Below are positions 17,176 through 26,204 of a stretch of 64,000 nucleotides of DNA, in pieces (position 1 is the stretch's first letter; each line of letters starts with the position of its first letter). The translations under genes and the position numbers were made by a program. The stretch is from Planktophila turicensis (GTDB lineage Bacteria > Actinomycetota > Actinomycetes > Nanopelagicales > Nanopelagicaceae): the NCBI GenBank assembly GCA_965234405.1, contig OZ248346.1; one strand, written 5' to 3'. The notes beneath the pieces were generated by a model. That model made no database searches. It had not been told where the DNA came from and saw only the letters and a program-made list of their open reading frames with translations.

Positions 17176-17427
17176 ATGTCCCCAATAAGCGCAGCTGCCG
17201 GAACCAGTGCATTTGCCGCCCTTATTTGGTGGGTAGTCCCAGCAGCAGGCCTCTTTGGCGCAATTGGATATGTCATCTGGGTATCTAAATTTAAGTCAAA
17301 GTTCGAATCCGAGACTTCACGATCTGTTGGGCAGTTCCAGAGATTCCAAGAGTCTTTCCGCGAACAACCAATCCAGGAAGAAATTCCTCCCACTACATCT
17401 TCACTTCCTGAAGATCAGATTCGTTAA
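17176..17427 (+). CDS. Small single-pass membrane protein, unknown function
   Basis: An 83-aa protein. Residues ~10-35 form one transmembrane segment (ALIWWVVPAAGLFGAIGYVIWV), followed by a basic stretch (SKFKSKF) and a polar, mostly acidic tail of about 45 residues ending in Q-I-R. Positive charges after the helix suggest that the C-terminus stays in the cytoplasm. I recognise no family. The ATG follows TAAGAT by 6 nt. The gene is 12 bp upstream of the Lon-like protease, so it may be expressed with it; membrane anchoring of both products is the only functional link I can see. Confidence 0.7.
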   Translation: MSPISAAAGTSAFAALIWWVVPAAGLFGAIGYVIWVSKFKSKFESETSRSVGQFQRFQESFREQPIQEEIPPTTSSLPEDQIR

Positions 17428-17439
17428 TTCATTTAGCAA

Positions 17440-18249
17440 GTGGCTCGTTCAGTGCGATTCTCACATACGCCTCGCACCATCAAAGTTTTCTTTATAGCCC
17501 TCTTCTTACTTCCTCTTGTACTTCCAGTTAATTTCGCCGTTATTCAACCGGGTGAAGGAACGCCACTATTTCCTAAGGTGCTGACTGTCGATAAGAAGGT
17601 CGCAACAACATATAAACCAGATGGCCAGATCTATCTTCTCTCTATCTGGGTATCAAATCCTGATGCGAAAATTCTCGGGGCAGAGGTACTTACATGTTGG
17701 GCTCGCGCAGATTGCGTCGTCTTCCCGCGTTCTGTTATTTATAAGAAGAACACAACGTCAAAAGCTGAAGAGAAGAAGGCAAAGATTGAGATGGAAGATT
17801 CTCAAAGTGATGCACTCCTTGCAACGAAGGCGCTTATTAAGAAAGAGTTTCCCGGCGTTGATACTTCCAAACTCACAGACCGTGCGATAAAAGTTTCACT
17901 TCCAAATGTGGGTGGCCCAAGCGGAGGACTTATCTTCTCCTTGGCTTTGATCGAGTTGCTAACCCCTGAAGATATTTTGCAAGGAAGAAAAGTTGCCGGT
18001 TCCGGCACCATTTCACCCACCGGAAAGGTCGGTGCAATCGGGGGAATTTCGGAGAAAATTATCGCCGCCAAAAAGGCAGGAGCGAGCATTCTCTTTGCCG
18101 CTCGCGATAATTGCGATGAAATCCCAGGTGATGTCAGCGGTATCGCTGTAGTGGCCGTATCCAGCCTTGATGAAGCTATCTCTTTCCTCCGAGAGCCCTC
18201 TCACTCCAGTTTTCGGGGTCTGAGTGGTTGCACTAACCTAGGAGCATGA
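17440..18249 (+). CDS. Membrane-anchored Lon-type (S16) serine protease lacking a PDZ domain
   Basis: A 269-aa protein. An N-terminal transmembrane anchor (residues ~15-33) is followed by about 100 residues of extracytoplasmic linker, then an S16 protease domain with VGGPSGGLIFSLA (catalytic Ser) and GAIGGISEKIIAAKKAG (catalytic Lys). It matches the C-terminal domain of actinobacterial YlbL/Rv3194c proteins, but those are about 340 aa and carry a PDZ domain before the protease. Here the linker runs straight into the protease with no room for one. GTG start; TTCATT lies 6 nt upstream. Its last codon overlaps the start of the UPF0182 gene (ATGA). Confidence 0.83.
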   Translation: MARSVRFSHTPRTIKVFFIALFLLPLVLPVNFAVIQPGEGTPLFPKVLTVDKKVATTYKPDGQIYLLSIWVSNPDAKILGAEVLTCWARADCVVFPRSVIYKKNTTSKAEEKKAKIEMEDSQSDALLATKALIKKEFPGVDTSKLTDRAIKVSLPNVGGPSGGLIFSLALIELLTPEDILQGRKVAGSGTISPTGKVGAIGGISEKIIAAKKAGASILFAARDNCDEIPGDVSGIAVVAVSSLDEAISFLREPSHSSFRGLSGCTNLGA

Positions 18250-21050
18250 ATAGAAATCGCAGCCCATTTGTTATAACTGCCGCAATCCTCGTTGCCTTAG
18301 GTGCACTAGTTACCTATTTCAGCGGTTATTACGTCGACTGGCTCTGGTTCCAATCTGTTGATTTCACAGATGTATGGACAACCGTTCTTGCAACAAAGAT
18401 TCAACTCTTCCTCGTCGTAGGAATCGTTACCTCCCTCATCATCTCTCTCAATGTTTATCTCGCTTATAAGCGCCGCCCTCTCTATGTTCCTGTCAGCATC
18501 GAAGTCAGCGGACTCGAAAGATTGCGTGCGCAGATCGAGCCAATCCGTACCTGGGTATTTGTTGGCGTTGTTGCAGCACTCACCTACTTTGCTGGCTCAT
18601 CTGGAATGGTCTTCTGGCGCGAATGGTTGCTCTTTAAGAATGCAACAGATTTCGGCGTCACCGATCCACAATTTGGATTAGATATCTCATTCTTCGCTTT
18701 CCGCCTTCCTATGTTGCAGGCAATCATCGGTTGGGGAATCTCAACTCTCGTCCTTGCCGCACTTGCTTCTGCCTTTATTCACTACATGTACGGCGGAATT
18801 CGCACCAATGTGCAGACTGATCGCACAACGGTCGCAGCTCGTGTTCAGATTTCAATCCTTCTTGGACTCATCGTTCTTCTCAAGGCTGTTGCTTACTGGT
18901 TCGACCGTTACGCACTTGCCCTCAAAGAGAGCAAGTTGATCACTGGTCCTACCTATACCGATGTCAACGCGGTGCTTCCTGCAAAGGCAATCCTTTCTGC
19001 AATCGCAGTTGTATGTGCACTTCTCTTCTTCGCAAATATCGTGCGTCGCTCATGGTTGCTTCCTGCAGCTGGAACAGCGCTCCTCGTAGTCTCTTCCGTT
19101 CTTATCGCTGGAATCTACCCAGCAGCTATCCAGCAGTTCCAGGTAAAGCCATCTGAATCATCAAAGGAAGCGCCATATATTCAGCGCAATATTGATGCCA
19201 CCCGAGCTGCCTATGACCTCAACCAGGTAGAGATGAAGGATTACAACGCAACGCTTTCAACGAGTGCAGGTCAGCTTGCAAAGGATGCGGCAACAATTGC
19301 AAATATCCGCTTGATGGATCCAAATGTTCTTTCTGCAACATTCCGTCAGCTTCAGCAGATCAAGCCTTATTACACATTCCCAGAATCACTCGACGTTGAT
19401 CGCTACACAGTCAACGGAGTTTCTCGCGATGCTGTCGTAGCTGTTCGTGAATTGAATATCGATGGAAACCCAAGCCGTAACTGGATTAACGACCACCTTG
19501 TCTACACACACGGTTTTGGTTTCGTTGCGGCATATGGCAACACTGTCGATGCTGATGGAAAGCCAAACTTTATTGTCGGAGATCTTCCACCAACTAAGGG
19601 TCTCGGCGGATTCCAGCCACGTGTTTACTTCGGTGAAAACGTTCCGGATTACTCCATCATTGGTGGAAAGAAGACAAACTCACCAGTTGAATTCGACTAT
19701 CCAGATGATGCATCTGCAAATGGTCAGAAGAACTACACCTACACAGGCAATGGCGGAGTCCCTGTTGGAAGCCTTCTTAATAAGTTGATCTTCGCTGTGA
19801 AATATGGCGAGCAGCGCATCCTTCTTTCAAACCTCATCAACGCAGATTCAAAGATTCTCTTCAACCGTTCACCACGTGAGCGCGTTGCCAAGGTTGCCCC
19901 ATGGCTAACACTTGATGGAGATCCATATCCTGCAGTTGTCGATGGCAAGATCACATGGATTATTGATGGCTACACAACGAGTGCTGGTTATCCATATTCA
20001 CAATCAACTTCACTTGCAACAGCGACAAACGATGCGCTGACTTCAAATTCAGCATCAATTACAGCGCAAGCAAATCGCACAGTTAATTACATTCGTAACT
20101 CTGTAAAGGCAACTGTTGATGCATATGACGGAACAGTGACCTTGTATCAGTGGGATACCAAGGATCCCGTTCTTAAGACTTGGATGAAGGCCTTCCCTAA
20201 CTCTGTGAAGCCAAAATCAACTATCTCTAAGGGTCTGCTCGAGCACATCCGCTTCCCTGAAGATATGTTCCGAGTTCAGCGCGATATCTTGAGCTCGTAT
20301 CACGTGAAGAGCGCAGCAGCGTTCTACGGCGGACAAGATTTCTGGCGCGTACCTCGTGATCCATCAACATTTGGAGCTAACGCTGGTGCGCAACCTCCTT
20401 ATTACATGACAGTGCAGATGCCAGGTTCAGCAAAGCCTGCCTTCTCATTGACAACACCATTTGTACCTCGCGGTGGACGTGAAAACCTTTCTGCATTTGC
20501 TGCAGTGAACTCCAATGCAGGTCCTGACTACGGCAAGATCACTGTGCTGCAACTTCCACGAAGCACCAATATCGCTGGTCCTTCACAGGTTGCATCTAAC
20601 TTTGAAGCGAAGCCAGAAGTTGCAAATGCGCTATCGCTTCTGCGCCAAGGTGGTTCAGATGTAGTTCTCGGAAACTTGCTCACACTTCCAGTAGGAAATG
20701 GTCTGCTCTATGTGCAGCCGGTCTACGTTCGTGCAACAGGTAACTCATCTGCATATCCATTGCTGCAGAAAGTACTTGTCTCATTCGGAGATGTCATCGG
20801 ATTTGATAGTTCACTTAAGGGTGCACTTGATCAAGTATTCGGTGGAAACTCTGGAACAAATGCATCTGCTTCATCACCAACTACATCAAATAGTTCTGCA
20901 GATCTTGCGAGTGCGCTACAAAGTGCAAAGCAAGCAATTGCTGATGGACAGGCTGCACTTGCTAAGGGAGATTTCGCTGCATACGGTCGAGCACAAGACC
21001 GATTGAAGGCAGCTATCGCTGCTGCGATTTCTGCGCAGTCACGTAAGTAA
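18246..21050 (+). CDS. UPF0182 family large membrane protein
   Basis: A 934-aa protein. The N-terminal third holds about seven transmembrane helices, including TAAILVALGALVTYFSGYYV, then FVGVVAALTYFAGS and SAIAVVCALLFFANIV. From about residue 300 a large, probably extracytoplasmic domain follows, with the family's DRYTVNG and VYFGE stretches. The last ~60 residues are a Ser/Ala-rich, coiled-coil-like tail. The family (Rv3193c type) occurs in actinobacteria and some other phyla and has no settled function. The ATG overlaps the protease stop yet also has TAACCT 6 nt upstream, so it may be both coupled and independently transcribed. The pairing with the Lon-like protease is conserved in mycobacteria. 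Confidence 0.88.
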   Translation: MNRNRSPFVITAAILVALGALVTYFSGYYVDWLWFQSVDFTDVWTTVLATKIQLFLVVGIVTSLIISLNVYLAYKRRPLYVPVSIEVSGLERLRAQIEPIRTWVFVGVVAALTYFAGSSGMVFWREWLLFKNATDFGVTDPQFGLDISFFAFRLPMLQAIIGWGISTLVLAALASAFIHYMYGGIRTNVQTDRTTVAARVQISILLGLIVLLKAVAYWFDRYALALKESKLITGPTYTDVNAVLPAKAILSAIAVVCALLFFANIVRRSWLLPAAGTALLVVSSVLIAGIYPAAIQQFQVKPSESSKEAPYIQRNIDATRAAYDLNQVEMKDYNATLSTSAGQLAKDAATIANIRLMDPNVLSATFRQLQQIKPYYTFPESLDVDRYTVNGVSRDAVVAVRELNIDGNPSRNWINDHLVYTHGFGFVAAYGNTVDADGKPNFIVGDLPPTKGLGGFQPRVYFGENVPDYSIIGGKKTNSPVEFDYPDDASANGQKNYTYTGNGGVPVGSLLNKLIFAVKYGEQRILLSNLINADSKILFNRSPRERVAKVAPWLTLDGDPYPAVVDGKITWIIDGYTTSAGYPYSQSTSLATATNDALTSNSASITAQANRTVNYIRNSVKATVDAYDGTVTLYQWDTKDPVLKTWMKAFPNSVKPKSTISKGLLEHIRFPEDMFRVQRDILSSYHVKSAAAFYGGQDFWRVPRDPSTFGANAGAQPPYYMTVQMPGSAKPAFSLTTPFVPRGGRENLSAFAAVNSNAGPDYGKITVLQLPRSTNIAGPSQVASNFEAKPEVANALSLLRQGGSDVVLGNLLTLPVGNGLLYVQPVYVRATGNSSAYPLLQKVLVSFGDVIGFDSSLKGALDQVFGGNSGTNASASSPTTSNSSADLASALQSAKQAIADGQAALAKGDFAAYGRAQDRLKAAIAAAISAQSRK

Positions 21051-21082
21051 TCTCTTCGCGTATAGCCAGCTACCTATGCGAT

Positions 21083-21112
21083 TTGGTGGAAGTACCCACC
21101 TCGTCGTAGACT
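21083..21112 (+). promoter_or_regulatory. Promoter of the initiator tRNA gene
   Basis: TTGGTG (21083-21088) and TAGACT (21107-21112) are 18 bp apart. The -10 ends 11 bp before the mature tRNA 5' end, leaving a very short precursor leader. Confidence 0.6.
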
Positions 21113-21123
21113 GACACTTCCGA

Positions 21124-21200
<77 letters not shown>

Positions 21201-21221
21201 ATGTAAGTAAATGTAGGTAAA

Positions 21222-21244
21222 GGCGCTGATTTCAGCGCCTTTTC
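21222..21244 (+). terminator. Terminator after tRNA-fMet
   Basis: GGCGCTGATTTCAGCGCC forms a 7-bp G+C-rich stem with a 4-nt loop and is followed by TTTTC. It lies 21 bp after the tRNA and ends transcription before the next gene. Confidence 0.88.
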
Positions 21245-21276
21245 TTATTTTCCAACCCTGCGAGATACCCTAAAGC

Positions 21277-22017
21277 GTGGCCAACTCAGTGAAGGTAAAT
21301 AAGAGAGCCGGATACGCACTCCATGTCATGACAGCTAGCGGAGCCGTTGCCGGTCTGCTCGCTCTCCAAGCGGTCATCGATAACAATATTCGTGGCGCAT
21401 TGATCTGGTTAGTTGTCTGCCAAGTTCTCGATGGACTCGACGGTCCTATTGCGCGCAGAATCGATGTCGTTATACACGCACCTCGCGTAGACGGATACGT
21501 TCTTGACCTCATCGTTGATTACCTGACATGTGTTGTCGTCCCGGTAGCTTTGCTGGTTCGCCTTGAACTACTTCCTAGCGAATTCCAAACGTTGATTGCT
21601 GGGCTTATTCTTTTGATGTCGGCGCTCTGGTTTGCTCGCACCGATATTGAGACCGAAGATTATTGGTTTAACGGCTTTCCGGCAGTCTGGAACTTAGCCG
21701 TTCCTACCTACCTCGTTCTTGATCTCTCTGAGAACACCGTGGCAATCGTGACACTTGTTCTCTGCTTCTCGCAGTTAACGATGCTGAAGTTCCCACATAT
21801 CGTCCGAGTTTCAACACTTCGCTTTATCACCTTGCCATTTGGCACGCTCTATATTGCAACGCTCTTCTATCTCTCTTGGAGTTATTCCAACGAAACCGGA
21901 ATTAAAGAGTCCATGGCCTCAGAATTGATCATGATTCTTTTCCCTATTTACATCGCAGCCATCTCTCTCTGGAGAACAATGCAGAGTGATCCTGAAGAGA
22001 GTGCAGAAGCTAACTAA
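21277..22017 (+). CDS. CDP-alcohol phosphatidyltransferase, phosphatidylcholine-synthase-like (Pcs)
   Basis: A 246-aa integral membrane enzyme with about eight hydrophobic segments. The CDP-alcohol phosphotransferase signature is present as LDGLDGPIARRID, followed by VDGYVLDLIVDY (D-x2-DG-x2-AR, then G-x3-D-x3-D). DGPIARR and the overall length fit the Pcs branch, which joins CDP-diacylglycerol to choline to make phosphatidylcholine; the related phosphatidylserine or phosphatidylinositol-phosphate synthases are less likely but not excluded. The GTG start is 5 nt after TACCCT. It is monocistronic between the tRNA terminator and the convergent copA. No choline transporter is visible here. Confidence 0.72.
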   Translation: MANSVKVNKRAGYALHVMTASGAVAGLLALQAVIDNNIRGALIWLVVCQVLDGLDGPIARRIDVVIHAPRVDGYVLDLIVDYLTCVVVPVALLVRLELLPSEFQTLIAGLILLMSALWFARTDIETEDYWFNGFPAVWNLAVPTYLVLDLSENTVAIVTLVLCFSQLTMLKFPHIVRVSTLRFITLPFGTLYIATLFYLSWSYSNETGIKESMASELIMILFPIYIAAISLWRTMQSDPEESAEAN

Positions 22018-22021
22018 GTAA

Positions 22022-22051
22022 TTACTTGATACGTAGTTACTTGATACGTAG
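22022..22051. repeat. Exact tandem duplication of 15 bp at the copA stop codon
   Basis: TTACTTGATACGTAG occurs twice head to tail (22022-22036 and 22037-22051). On the minus strand each copy reads CTA-CGT-ATC-AAG-TAA, so the last four codons of copA and its stop are repeated in frame immediately after the stop. The outer part also forms the palindrome AAGTAATTACTT (22016-22027), which spans the end of the convergent gene. Confidence 0.92.
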
Positions 22052-24364
22052 AGAATTAGTGACAACGAAGAGGCTGCTGAGCGCCATTGCCGCTGCTGCG
22101 TACATAGGAGAAGCAAGTCCTGCTGCAGCGATAGGAAGACCAATCGCGTTATAAGCAAAGGCCCAACCGAGATTTACCTTGATGGTGCGAAGTGTGCGTC
22201 GTGAAAGGGCGAGAGCCTCGATAACCCCCATCAATTGTGGGCGCATTAAGGTGATATCTGCCGTTGCAATTGCAGTATCGGTACCTGTTCCCATTGCAAT
22301 GCTTAAATCTGATTGCGCAAGAGCTGCAGCATCATTGATTCCATCACCGACCATCATCACGTGGCGCCCAGCTGATTGCAGTTCAACAATCCTTGCCAAC
22401 TTCGCCTCAGGTGTAGCAGTTGCAATGATGCGATCAGAAGGTATGCCAACAGCAGTTGCAATTTTGTTCGCACTCTCTGCATTGTCACCCGTTAGCAACC
22501 AGGTTTCGATGCCACGTTCATGTAAAGCCGAAATTGTGGCAGGCGCATCTGCCTTAATCACATCACCAGTTGCAAAGACAGCGACAGCAACGCCATCCCA
22601 AGCCAAAACAGATACCGCGCGAGATTGAGATTCACCTTCTGCAATCGCTCGAAGAATCTCTGCATCAAATGGAGTTGAACTGTGAGCCACGGATGCAGGT
22701 GAACCAATAATGACAACCGGTGCCTTATCTGCGATAACAACACGGCCTGCTGTTCCGATACCCGGAGTCTCGGTGAAATCTGTAACTGGGATCTGCTGTG
22801 CGCCCTGTGCAATACAGAAGCTTGCGATTGCCTGTGCAACAGGGTGGTTACTCTGACTTTCCAGAGCTAAAGCTGAAGAGAGAATATTTCTCTCATTGGT
22901 CAATTCTGCGAACTCTCGTCCAAGTACCTTCTGCGCAGATGTTGGGATAGCAACATCAAGAACCTTCATCGCCCCATCAGTCAACGTTCCGGTCTTATCG
23001 AGTACAACGACATCGATAGAACGTGATGCTTCGAGAACTCGAGGATGGCGAATAACAATTCCGCGAAGGGCTCCGCGACCAGAAGCGACGAGAAGTGCGA
23101 CTGGAGTTGCGAGGCCAAGTGCGCATGGGCAGGCAATAACAAGGACTGTGATCGCAGTAGAGATGGAATAAGTGAGCGATTTATCGCCGAAGTAGTACCA
23201 AGCTTCAAACGTTGCAATCGCTAAAACCGTTACTACAGGCACAAATATCGAGGCGACCTTATCGGCTAGCGCTTGAATAGGTGCCTTACTTCCTTGCGCC
23301 GTAACGACCATCGCTGTGATGCGCGCTAGCTCTGTATCGCTACCAATGCGTGTGGCTCGCACAATAATTCGGCCATTGTTATTGAGCGCAGAACCAATAA
23401 CTAAAGATCCTGGCGAAACTTCAATTGCTCGCGATTCACCAGTAACCAATGAGTTATCAACTGAACTTTGCCCTGAGATTACGATGCCATCTGTTGCAAT
23501 ACGCGCACCTGGCTTGACGACGAATTGATCTCCGACGACGAGATGTGAAATGGGAATGATTACTTCAGTTCCGTTGCGAATGACAGCAACTTCCTTCTCG
23601 CCAAGTGCCAGAAGCGTGGAAAGTGCGCTGCTCGCACTCTTCTTCGCTCGCGATTCGAGATATCTACCGAGAATGACAAAGAGAAGTACGCCTGCCGCTA
23701 CTTCGGTATAGACATCGCCCTCTTGGGTATAGGTGGCATAGATAGACCAGATGTATGCCGTGAGAGATCCCAGCGAAACCAAGGTATCCATAGTGGGGTG
23801 AAAGATGTTTCGAATTGCAGCGCGATGGATGGGGAATGCGACAAAGAGAATAAGTGGAGCAGTGAGTGCAATCACCAACCATGAGGCAAAAGAGTGCACC
23901 GCGTGTGGTGGAAGTGGAATTGAGTAATCGTTAAAGAGTGCAATCAGCCAATCGTTGATCGGTTGATGCCAGCTCATCACCATAGAGATTGCAATAGATG
24001 GAACTGCAAAGAGAGTTGCGAAGAAGAGTGCACGTGCTGCGCCTTTGCGATGGAGCGCAGGGCTGGCACCGTCAGAGAGAAGAGTTGCTCCATAACCTGC
24101 GGCCTTGATCTTCTTAATTACGAGGTCCGACGATAAGTCAGCGGGAGCAAGAACATGAACTGTCTCTGAAGCAAAGTTAACGGATGCTGAAACGCCGTCC
24201 ATCTCATTGAGTGCGCGTTCAATACTGTTGACGCAGGCTGAACAAGTCATTCCGGTTACTGCAAAAGTTTGTGCAAGAAGCGGCGATGATTCAGACGGAG
24301 AGTAATTCTCATCTGAAGCCACCGGGCTCTTATGCTTCATGAGGTCAATCTGGATATCTTCCAT
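22037..24364 (-). CDS. copA: Copper-exporting P1B-type ATPase CopA
   Basis: A 775-aa heavy-metal P-type ATPase of the inner membrane. The N-terminal metal-binding domain has GMTCSACVNSIE. Then come membrane helices, the actuator motif LVTGES, the ion-selective CPC in IACPCALGLATPV, the phosphorylation site DKTGTLTDG, an HP motif (SNHPVAQA), and the hinge GDGINDAAAL. The CPC and single HMA domain point to Cu(I) export. The first codons overlap the leader region of hisN's 3' end (2-bp gap), so it is probably the last gene of the minus-strand aroA-rsgA-hisN-copA run. No CsoR or CopZ gene is adjacent. copC at the start of the window is a likely functional partner. Confidence 0.92.
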   Translation of the reverse strand: MEDIQIDLMKHKSPVASDENYSPSESSPLLAQTFAVTGMTCSACVNSIERALNEMDGVSASVNFASETVHVLAPADLSSDLVIKKIKAAGYGATLLSDGASPALHRKGAARALFFATLFAVPSIAISMVMSWHQPINDWLIALFNDYSIPLPPHAVHSFASWLVIALTAPLILFVAFPIHRAAIRNIFHPTMDTLVSLGSLTAYIWSIYATYTQEGDVYTEVAAGVLLFVILGRYLESRAKKSASSALSTLLALGEKEVAVIRNGTEVIIPISHLVVGDQFVVKPGARIATDGIVISGQSSVDNSLVTGESRAIEVSPGSLVIGSALNNNGRIIVRATRIGSDTELARITAMVVTAQGSKAPIQALADKVASIFVPVVTVLAIATFEAWYYFGDKSLTYSISTAITVLVIACPCALGLATPVALLVASGRGALRGIVIRHPRVLEASRSIDVVVLDKTGTLTDGAMKVLDVAIPTSAQKVLGREFAELTNERNILSSALALESQSNHPVAQAIASFCIAQGAQQIPVTDFTETPGIGTAGRVVIADKAPVVIIGSPASVAHSSTPFDAEILRAIAEGESQSRAVSVLAWDGVAVAVFATGDVIKADAPATISALHERGIETWLLTGDNAESANKIATAVGIPSDRIIATATPEAKLARIVELQSAGRHVMMVGDGINDAAALAQSDLSIAMGTGTDTAIATADITLMRPQLMGVIEALALSRRTLRTIKVNLGWAFAYNAIGLPIAAAGLASPMYAAAAMALSSLFVVTNSLRIK

Positions 24365-24366
24365 TG

Positions 24367-25170
24367 CTATCCCGAAACCTTGAGCGCGCTGACCACGTAA
24401 TCGTGGAGCGCTGCATTTGTTGAGAGACCATTTCCACCCAGGGATCCATCAAGACCATCAAGGTTGGTGAAGCGTCCACCTGCTTCTCGCACAATAATGT
24501 CGAGAGCAGCCATATCCCAGAGAGCAAGTGATGGTTCGGCGGCGATTTCGACTGCGCCTTCTGCAACCAACATATGTGACCAGAAATCACCATGTGCGCG
24601 AGTGCGCCAAGCGCTCTTCATCAGGTTATTAAATGATTCAAGGCGATCGCCCCAGCCAATGAAATCAGAGTGCGAGATTGATGCATCTTCAATCGATGAA
24701 ACTGCAGAGACGCTAATCTTCTTAGGAACTTCCTTGTTAACAATGACAAATGCTCCGCCGCCTTCAAAGGCATACCAGCGACGAAAGAGTGCAGGGGCGC
24801 TTACAACGCCAACAACAACTTTCTCAACGCCGTCAGCATCTCTCTCCATCAAACCAATAAGTGTTGCCCAGGTTGGAACTCCGCGCAAGAAGTTCTTTGT
24901 GCCATCAATCGGATCGATGACCCAGTAACGATTCTTTTCTGTTCCTTGCGTACCGAACTCTTCTCCAACTATTCCATCTTCAGGACGATGTGCGTGAAGC
25001 AGTGCGCGAATGGCATCCTCTGCAGATTTATCAGCATCGGTAACTGGTGTGTTATCTGGCTTAGTTGTGACGGTGAGATCGAGGGCTTGATATCGCGAGA
25101 GCGTTATTGCATCTGCCGCATCAGCTAATCGGTGGGCGAGTGCGAGGTCTTCACCGCGTCGCGTGCTCAT
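24367..25170 (-). CDS. hisN: Histidinol-phosphatase, inositol-monophosphatase family (HisN)
   Basis: A 267-aa magnesium-dependent phosphatase that makes histidinol from histidinol phosphate, the penultimate step of histidine synthesis. Visible family motifs are GEEFG (metal Glu), WVIDPIDGTKNF (metal Asp residues, the most diagnostic) and ALWDMAALDIIVREAGG near the C-terminus. The gene order aroA-rsgA-hisN is standard in actinobacteria and supports HisN rather than a general inositol monophosphatase such as SuhB. The ATG is preceded by TAGACT with a 6-nt spacer, so it can be transcribed on its own although only 26 bp separate it from rsgA. Confidence 0.85.
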   Translation of the reverse strand: MSTRRGEDLALAHRLADAADAITLSRYQALDLTVTTKPDNTPVTDADKSAEDAIRALLHAHRPEDGIVGEEFGTQGTEKNRYWVIDPIDGTKNFLRGVPTWATLIGLMERDADGVEKVVVGVVSAPALFRRWYAFEGGGAFVIVNKEVPKKISVSAVSSIEDASISHSDFIGWGDRLESFNNLMKSAWRTRAHGDFWSHMLVAEGAVEIAAEPSLALWDMAALDIIVREAGGRFTNLDGLDGSLGGNGLSTNAALHDYVVSALKVSG

Positions 25171-25196
25171 AGTGCGAGTCTAACGCTCCCGAGCAA

Positions 25197-26204
25197 TTAC
25201 TCGTCGGTGAGTGGCTTCACTTCCAAGAGAGAGCGCAAACTGGTGACTCTAATGAGGCGTTCATCATGCAAGGCGGCATCTGAGTCGATCCACGGATTGA
25301 GAGCGCAGGATGCTTCGTGATGAGAACAGTTCGGCATACATGTTTGAGTGACTTGATAGATATCGGGAAACGATTCGATGATGCGCTCTTTATTGAGGTG
25401 AGCAAGGCCAAATGCGCGAATTCCAGGGGTATCAATAATCCAGCCACCATTGACGAGCGGCAGAGCAATCGCGCTCGATGATGTGTGGCGACCACGACCG
25501 GTTACATCGTTTACATCGCCGGTCATGCGATCTGCTTCGGGAACGAGATCATTAATAAGAGTTGATTTACCAACGCCTGAGTGACCAACAAGCACCGAGA
25601 TCTTCTCATCAAGGATTTCAAGAATTCCCGCAACATCCTTTGCCCGATCTTCACTCTTTGAAGAAGTAGTAATGATGTCCACGCCGAGGGCTGCGTACTC
25701 TTTGATGAAATCTGGCACAGGGGAGACATCTACCTTTGTGACCACAATGATGGGTTTAATCGATTCGTGGAATGCGCTGACCAGGAAGCGATCAATCAGA
25801 CCACGGCGCGGTTCAGGGTTTGCAGACGCTACGACAATAAGTAGTTGATCAATATTTGCAACGATAGTTCGCTCAACTCGGGCTGCATCATCGACTGTGC
25901 GACTCAATGAGTTTGTGCGCTCGTTGACAGTAACAATTCGGGCAAGCGTTCCTTCAGTTCCTGTTACATCTCCAACAATTTCAACAAGATCTCCGACAAC
26001 AACTGATTTAGGTCCTAGTTCACGCGCCTTCATTGCTGTGATGACTACGCCATCATCGGTAACGCAGGTAGTGCGCCCTCGATCTACAGTTGTGACAAAC
26101 GCTGTGATGGAGTCAGAGTGAGAAGGTCGATCTTTGGTACGTCTACGCGTTGTGCGAGATGGTCGGATACGTGCATCCGATTCGTCGTATTCGCGTGGAC
26201 TCAT
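25197..26204 (-). CDS. rsgA: Ribosome small-subunit maturation GTPase RsgA
   Basis: A circularly permuted GTPase (335 aa) that proofreads late 30S assembly. An OB-fold N-terminal domain comes after a basic, Arg/Ser-rich extension (residues 1-35, rich in SRTTRRRTKD). The permuted motif order is clear: G4 VVTKVDVSP first, then G1 GHSGVGKSTLIN, then G3 DTPGIRAFG. The C-terminal zinc site is CMPNCSHHEASC. The start overlaps the aroA stop by 4 bp (ATGA), which indicates translational coupling. Confidence 0.93.
   Translation of the reverse strand: MSPREYDESDARIRPSRTTRRRTKDRPSHSDSITAFVTTVDRGRTTCVTDDGVVITAMKARELGPKSVVVGDLVEIVGDVTGTEGTLARIVTVNERTNSLSRTVDDAARVERTIVANIDQLLIVVASANPEPRRGLIDRFLVSAFHESIKPIIVVTKVDVSPVPDFIKEYAALGVDIITTSSKSEDRAKDVAGILEILDEKISVLVGHSGVGKSTLINDLVPEADRMTGDVNDVTGRGRHTSSSAIALPLVNGGWIIDTPGIRAFGLAHLNKERIIESFPDIYQVTQTCMPNCSHHEASCALNPWIDSDAALHDERLIRVTSLRSLLEVKPLTDE

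Noticed and set aside
17045..17212. N-terminal extension of the DUF2342 protein.
   Set aside because: A strong AAGGAG site precedes the ATG at 17044 and the extension overlaps the divergent gene's promoter and start.
22179..22628. 149-codon plus-strand frame inside copA.
   Set aside because: Shadow frame; the CopA motifs are intact on the other strand.
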